From an uncultured Clostridia bacterium (GTDB lineage Bacteria > Bacillota > Clostridia > Christensenellales > Borkfalkiaceae), in NCBI GenBank assembly GCA_934272745.1, contig CAKQSI010000001.1:46112-110111 (forward strand): a stretch of DNA of 64,000 nucleotides, given 5' to 3'. Positions 59,997-64,000 of the stretch are shown in pieces. The notes beneath the pieces were generated by a model that searched no databases, was not told where the DNA came from, and saw nothing but the letters and a program-made list of their open reading frames with translations. Position numbers and translations under genes: made by a program. Numbering within the stretch: position 1 is the stretch's first letter; each line of letters begins with the position of its first letter.

Positions 59997-60032
59997 GGCA
60001 TTGATTGAAACACGGCGCCATAAGGAGCTTTT

Positions 60033-63000
60033 ATGAGAAAATTCCTTCCGTACCTGCTCACGTTGATCGTACTCAGCCTGTCGCTTGCGGTATTTTCCGG
60101 CTGCGGTGGCGGCGGACACAAGCCGAGCGAACCGGACACGATTACCGTGACCTATTACGAGCAGTTAAATTCTGCCCCGCAGACAAAAAAAGTGGAAAAA
60201 GACGCCTTAAGCGGGTATATTTCTCTTACAAGAGCGGGTTATCAATACCTCGGTCTTTACGACGCCGCGGAAGGCGGCATGCAGGTATTTGACAAAGACG
60301 GCGGGCAATTATACGCTCTGTCTTCGGACGTCACGCTGTACGCCAGATGGAGCAGAATCTCGTACACGAAGCCTCTTTCCGTCCCCGAAAACGGCACTTT
60401 GACGCAAACGAGCGTCAAGGTCAAAGACGGCGACGTCGTGGCGGAACTTCCCCTGCCGGAAGTGACTTACGGCTATCAGTTCGTAGGCTGGAAAATCGGC
60501 GACGTGATGATTTCGGAAGGCGTGGTAGTCTACGACGATTATATGACCGCATCCGCGGAAACCGCTTCCCTCTGGTTTAACGAAGAACCCATCGTTGCGG
60601 TTATCCGTCAGGCGGAATATAAAATCACGTTCTACAGCAACGACGGCACGGGCAGAAGCGAAACCGTGATAAAAAAGCACGGCGAAAGCGTCGATTCCCA
60701 CCCCGCCCTGCCCGACAACGAAGCGGGCAAGATGGACTTCGGCGGCTGGTCGATGAGCATGACCGAATACGTCCCGTTGGAAACTTCGCCCGACTGCGCG
60801 TTCATCACCCGCGACATCAGCGTTTACGGCTTCTGGAAGCGCTGGAGAACGGTCACCTTCGTCGTGAAAGAGGGGGAAGAACACAGCGAACGCATTTACG
60901 AAAACCAACCTTTTACCATTCCGGAATACGAAAACCCCGGTTATACGCTGGACGGCTGGTTCCGTTCGCAGAAATTCGACACCATTCCCGAAACCACCGT
61001 TCGCTACGAAAGCGCTTATCCCAAGTACTACGCGCGCTGGTCCCTTGCGACGTATACCCTGAAGTTCGTCACCGGCACTTCGGAAGTCGTCCCCGACAGA
61101 ACCTATCAGTTTACAGACTATTTCGACCTGCCTGCGCTGGAAATGCAGGGCTACGTTTTCCGCGGCTGGTGCGAAAGCGAAACCTTTACGGATACGCCCG
61201 TTTCGGAAATTACCAAGGGCAGTTACGGCGACAAAACGCTGTACGCCAAGTTTACGGGCACCGTTTCCCTGAATCTCAACGGCGGCGCCGCGCGGAACGA
61301 AATCGCGGACGTTATCTATAACTGCGCGACCACGATCGAAGTTCCCCGTCTTGCAGGATATGCCTTCAACGGCTGGTACGACGCCGAAGGCGCCCGCGTG
61401 ACCGACAGTCAGGGCAAGATGGTAAATCCGTGGCGATATGAAGACACCGCTTCTCCCCTTACCGCGAAATATTCCGAGAAACTTTATATCACCGTTACGT
61501 ACGAATATAAAAACAGCGGTATGGTTTCTCTGGACGAATATTACGTCGAAGGGCAGACCGTGACGCTTTCCGCCGTCCCCGCAAGCGGGTACTCTTTTGC
61601 GGGATTCTTTGACGAAGACGGCGAGATCGTGTGCGGAACCCCCAAATACACCTTCACGATGGGCACAAGCGACATTGCGCTTACGGTTTCTTTCCGCCCG
61701 GCGGAATACGAACTGTCTTTGAACGCGGACGGCGGTTATTGCCGGCAGACGACCGCGAACGTCAAGTATCACGAAGCGTTCACCCTCCCCATCGCCTATA
61801 AAGACGGCATGATCTTCGACGGCTGGATGTTTGAAGGCAAAGCAATTACCGATAAAGACGGCAATTCGCTGGACGTCTGGGACATCACCTACGGCGGCAT
61901 GATCAAAGCCTCCTACGTCAAGGACGAGATCGGGCTTGTCACCGTCAAAACTGCCGACGATTTTATGAAGATCAAAGACAATCCGGCAGGCTATTACTGC
62001 GTGCTGGACGACATCGATCTGTTCGGTTATCAGTGGACGCCCTGCGACTTTACGGGGACGCTTATCGGCGACAACGTGACCGTTTCCAACCTGACGATCG
62101 AGGCGGAAAGCGGCAACGCCGGCATGTTCCTCAATATGAAAGGCACTATCCGCAATCTGAAATTTGAAAATCTGCGGGTGACTTCCACCGCATACGATGC
62201 GGTCAACGTGGGCGGCATCTGCGCCGTTTTAAACGGCACGATCGAAAACGTGGAGATCGCCAGCGGGCGCATCACCGCAAACAACAGTTCCGCGGGCGCT
62301 TTTGCCGGATATATGGAAGGCGGACGCATCAAAAACTGCACCAACAGCGCGGAAGTCCACGGCACGGCGAACGACGACGGCAGAGGCACCGGCGGTTTTG
62401 CGGGCGTCGTCAAGTCCGGTGAACTTGCCGCACTCACCAACTACGGCGCGGTTTCCGGCGGAAAATACGTCGGCGGTCTTGCCGGCAGAACGACCGGCGA
62501 CGGCGTGGTGCTCGGCAACAATCTGGAAAACATGGCGGCGGTCGAAGGTACGGGTAATTATGTCGGCGGCTTGCTGGGTTACTATTCCCGCACGGGCGAT
62601 TACAATATCTTCGACCTTACCAACTGCGCGGCGGTTTCCGGCGTGGATTACGTCGGCGGCATTTTCGGCGCTTATCAAAATAAAACCTCTTACCGCAACA
62701 ACAATACGCATTACACCAATATGACCGGAATCAAGAACTCCGGCGCGATTACGGCAAGCGGAAACTATGCCGGCGGTTTGTTCGGTTATCTGGAATTTGA
62801 AGGGGTCGGCAACGGTCCCAGTTATGATTGGTACAACGGCACACAGGCGCTTACGCTGAAAAATGCCAAAAACACCGGGAATGTTTCCGGCACCGGCTTT
62901 GTCGGCGGATTGTCCGGATTCCTTTCCACCGACACGACCGGAAGTTCGATCATCGAAGCGGGCAAAAGCAGCGCAAATATCTCGGGAACGACCGGTTATA

Positions 63001-64000
63001 TCGGCGGACTGCTCGGCAAAGCGAACGGCGTTACCATAACTTCGCCGGATAATACCGACTCGACCATCTCCGTCACCGGCGCATATGTCGACGGTTCCAA
63101 CAACTATGCCTACGTCGGCGGTTACGTCGGCTATGGCACGGGCGTGGACGTTTCCGGCGCGCATAACGCGGTGGAAATCGATTATTCCGGCAAACAGAAT
63201 AAGGGATCTTGCGTCGGCGGCATTGCAGGTTATATCACCGGCGTGCTGAATAATTGCGAAAACGTCGCTATGGTCAACGCCCCCAACAGTTCCAAAGTCG
63301 GCGGCATTGCCGGTATGCAGGATAAAACCGGCGATTACGAAATGAAAACGTTGAAAAATTCCGGCGCGGTTTCCGGCGTGGATTGCGTCGGCGGCATTTT
63401 CGGCGTCTTTAACGACCGCACTTCCTACCGCAACAACAATACGCATTACACCAACGTAGACGGCATCGAAAACAGCGGCGCAATTACCGCTTCCGGAAAT
63501 TACGCGGGCGGCTTGATCGGCTCTATGAATTTCGAAGGGGTCGGTAACGGTCCCAGTTACGATTGGTATGACGGCACCCACGCCCTGACGATGTTAAACG
63601 CCAAAAATACCGGAAACGTTACCGGCGTTTACTACGTCGGCGGACTGTTCGGTTACGGTACGACAGACAGCGGGTATTCCCTTTTGACGGACGCGACAAG
63701 CACCGCGGTCGTCACCGCTACGGCTTACGTCGGCGGGCTGATCGGCAGAGCGAACAACGTCGGTTTTGCTTCCCCCTCCAACAAAGGTTCGACCATTCAT
63801 GCCACCGGCACATATATCGACGGTTCCTCGCAGTACGCCTACGTCGGCGGTTACGTCGGCTACGGTACGGGCGTAAACATTTCGGACGCGCATAACGCGG
63901 TGGAAATCGATTATTCCGCAACGCAGAATAAGGGATCTTGCGTCGGCGGCATTGCAGGTTATATCACCGGCGTGCTGAATAATTGCGAAAACGTCGCTAT
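60033..64000 (+). CDS. Large surface lipoprotein with InlB-type and GLUG-like repeats (runs off the window)
   Basis: An open frame of over 1,320 codons, not finished at the window edge. AAGGAG lies six bases before the ATG. The signal peptide MRKFLPYLLTLIVLSLSLAV leads to the lipobox FSGC with Cys24. Residues ~30-640 hold about eight repeats of the Listeria-Bacteroides (InlB B-repeat) type, each with a GW or W pair: YGYQFVGWKIGD, PGYTLDGWFRSQ, QGYVFRGWCESE, AGYAFNGWYDAE. After ~640 come GLUG-like beta-helical repeats (GNYVGGLLGYY, NYAGGLFGYLEFEG, SCVGGIAGYITG). These suit an adhesin or glycan-binding surface protein. It is divergent from the transporter operon and may belong to the same function. 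Confidence 0.88.
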   Translation, partial: MRKFLPYLLTLIVLSLSLAVFSGCGGGGHKPSEPDTITVTYYEQLNSAPQTKKVEKDALSGYISLTRAGYQYLGLYDAAEGGMQVFDKDGGQLYALSSDVTLYARWSRISYTKPLSVPENGTLTQTSVKVKDGDVVAELPLPEVTYGYQFVGWKIGDVMISEGVVVYDDYMTASAETASLWFNEEPIVAVIRQAEYKITFYSNDGTGRSETVIKKHGESVDSHPALPDNEAGKMDFGGWSMSMTEYVPLETSPDCAFITRDISVYGFWKRWRTVTFVVKEGEEHSERIYENQPFTIPEYENPGYTLDGWFRSQKFDTIPETTVRYESAYPKYYARWSLATYTLKFVTGTSEVVPDRTYQFTDYFDLPALEMQGYVFRGWCESETFTDTPVSEITKGSYGDKTLYAKFTGTVSLNLNGGAARNEIADVIYNCATTIEVPRLAGYAFNGWYDAEGARVTDSQGKMVNPWRYEDTASPLTAKYSEKLYITVTYEYKNSGMVSLDEYYVEGQTVTLSAVPASGYSFAGFFDEDGEIVCGTPKYTFTMGTSDIALTVSFRPAEYELSLNADGGYCRQTTANVKYHEAFTLPIAYKDGMIFDGWMFEGKAITDKDGNSLDVWDITYGGMIKASYVKDEIGLVTVKTADDFMKIKDNPAGYYCVLDDIDLFGYQWTPCDFTGTLIGDNVTVSNLTIEAESGNAGMFLNMKGTIRNLKFENLRVTSTAYDAVNVGGICAVLNGTIENVEIASGRITANNSSAGAFAGYMEGGRIKNCTNSAEVHGTANDDGRGTGGFAGVVKSGELAALTNYGAVSGGKYVGGLAGRTTGDGVVLGNNLENMAAVEGTGNYVGGLLGYYSRTGDYNIFDLTNCAAVSGVDYVGGIFGAYQNKTSYRNNNTHYTNMTGIKNSGAITASGNYAGGLFGYLEFEGVGNGPSYDWYNGTQALTLKNAKNTGNVSGTGFVGGLSGFLSTDTTGSSIIEAGKSSANISGTTGYIGGLLGKANGVTITSPDNTDSTISVTGAYVDGSNNYAYVGGYVGYGTGVDVSGAHNAVEIDYSGKQNKGSCVGGIAGYITGVLNNCENVAMVNAPNSSKVGGIAGMQDKTGDYEMKTLKNSGAVSGVDCVGGIFGVFNDRTSYRNNNTHYTNVDGIENSGAITASGNYAGGLIGSMNFEGVGNGPSYDWYDGTHALTMLNAKNTGNVTGVYYVGGLFGYGTTDSGYSLLTDATSTAVVTATAYVGGLIGRANNVGFASPSNKGSTIHATGTYIDGSSQYAYVGGYVGYGTGVNISDAHNAVEIDYSATQNKGSCVGGIAGYITGVLNNCENVA
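62638..64000 (+). repeat. ~730-bp intragenic tandem modules
   Basis: The stretch from ~62638 recurs from ~63373 at an offset of 735 bases. The later part at 63111 recurs at 63840 at an offset of 729. Both are whole numbers of codons (245 and 243). Long identical blocks include CGCAACAACAATACGCATTA and AATAAGGGATCTTGCGTCGG. The second copy is cut by the window end. Confidence 0.9.

Noticed and set aside
60309..63581. Two long minus-strand frames (487 and 450 codons) opposite the adhesin-like gene
   Set aside because: Mirror of the repetitive coding strand; the plus strand has promoter, ribosome site and signal peptide.

Overview
The window looks like a chromosomal segment of a Gram-positive Bacillota of the clostridial type with moderately high GC. 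The signs are a T-box leader before thrS, an infC-rpmI-rplT operon with a structured leader, the sporulation/division cluster yabP-yabQ-divIC, lipobox signal peptides on most secreted proteins, LacI and Opp-type carbohydrate genes, TTGACA/TATAAT promoters and strong Shine-Dalgarno sites. The order maf-actin-like ATPase and the yab cluster fit an endospore-former or a descendant of one. No genus can be fixed from the sequence alone.

1-34 kb is mostly housekeeping. Minus strand: start of an actin-like (MreB-like) gene, maf, gyrA, gyrB; an M50-like membrane protease with a Ppx/GppA phosphatase; divIC-yabQ-yabP; an alpha/beta-hydrolase lipoprotein; a copper ATPase with a C-terminal CopZ domain and a cysteine-less CsoR-family regulator; yebC, a SpoU methyltransferase, rplT, rpmI, infC (AUU start), thrS with its T-box; a P2-type Ca2+ ATPase; a MoxR / VWA / DUF4116 three-gene unit; a membrane protein ending in a ribosomal-protein-L15-like domain; an AraC regulator; and tRNA-Ser(GCT). 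Plus strand: a HAD phosphatase, a PHP phosphoesterase and a VanW protein.

34-59 kb is an accessory carbohydrate locus organised around a LacI-family regulator. Divergent from lacI runs pfkB - class II aldolase - D-lyxose/D-mannose isomerase - DUF4432 mutarotase-like - GH32-like hydrolase - xylulokinase. Downstream of and overlapping lacI lies a GH38 alpha-mannosidase. Further on, a second cluster encodes a solute-binding lipoprotein, an Opp-type ABC transporter, a small membrane protein, a beta-helix lipoprotein, two Ig-like lipoproteins and a GH32 enzyme. A 14-bp palindrome (TGACAACGTTGTCA and close variants) sits at the pfkB promoter, before lacI, before the Ig-like/GH32 unit, before the transporter unit, and inside the GH38 gene. 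This ties the whole locus into one probable regulon. The palindrome also fits the CcpA cre consensus, so which LacI-family protein reads it is open.

From 60 kb to the end the plus strand carries a very large lipoprotein. It has InlB-type repeats, then GLUG-like repeats encoded by ~730-bp DNA modules, and runs off the window. Its leader holds an attenuator-like hairpin and a C9 tract.
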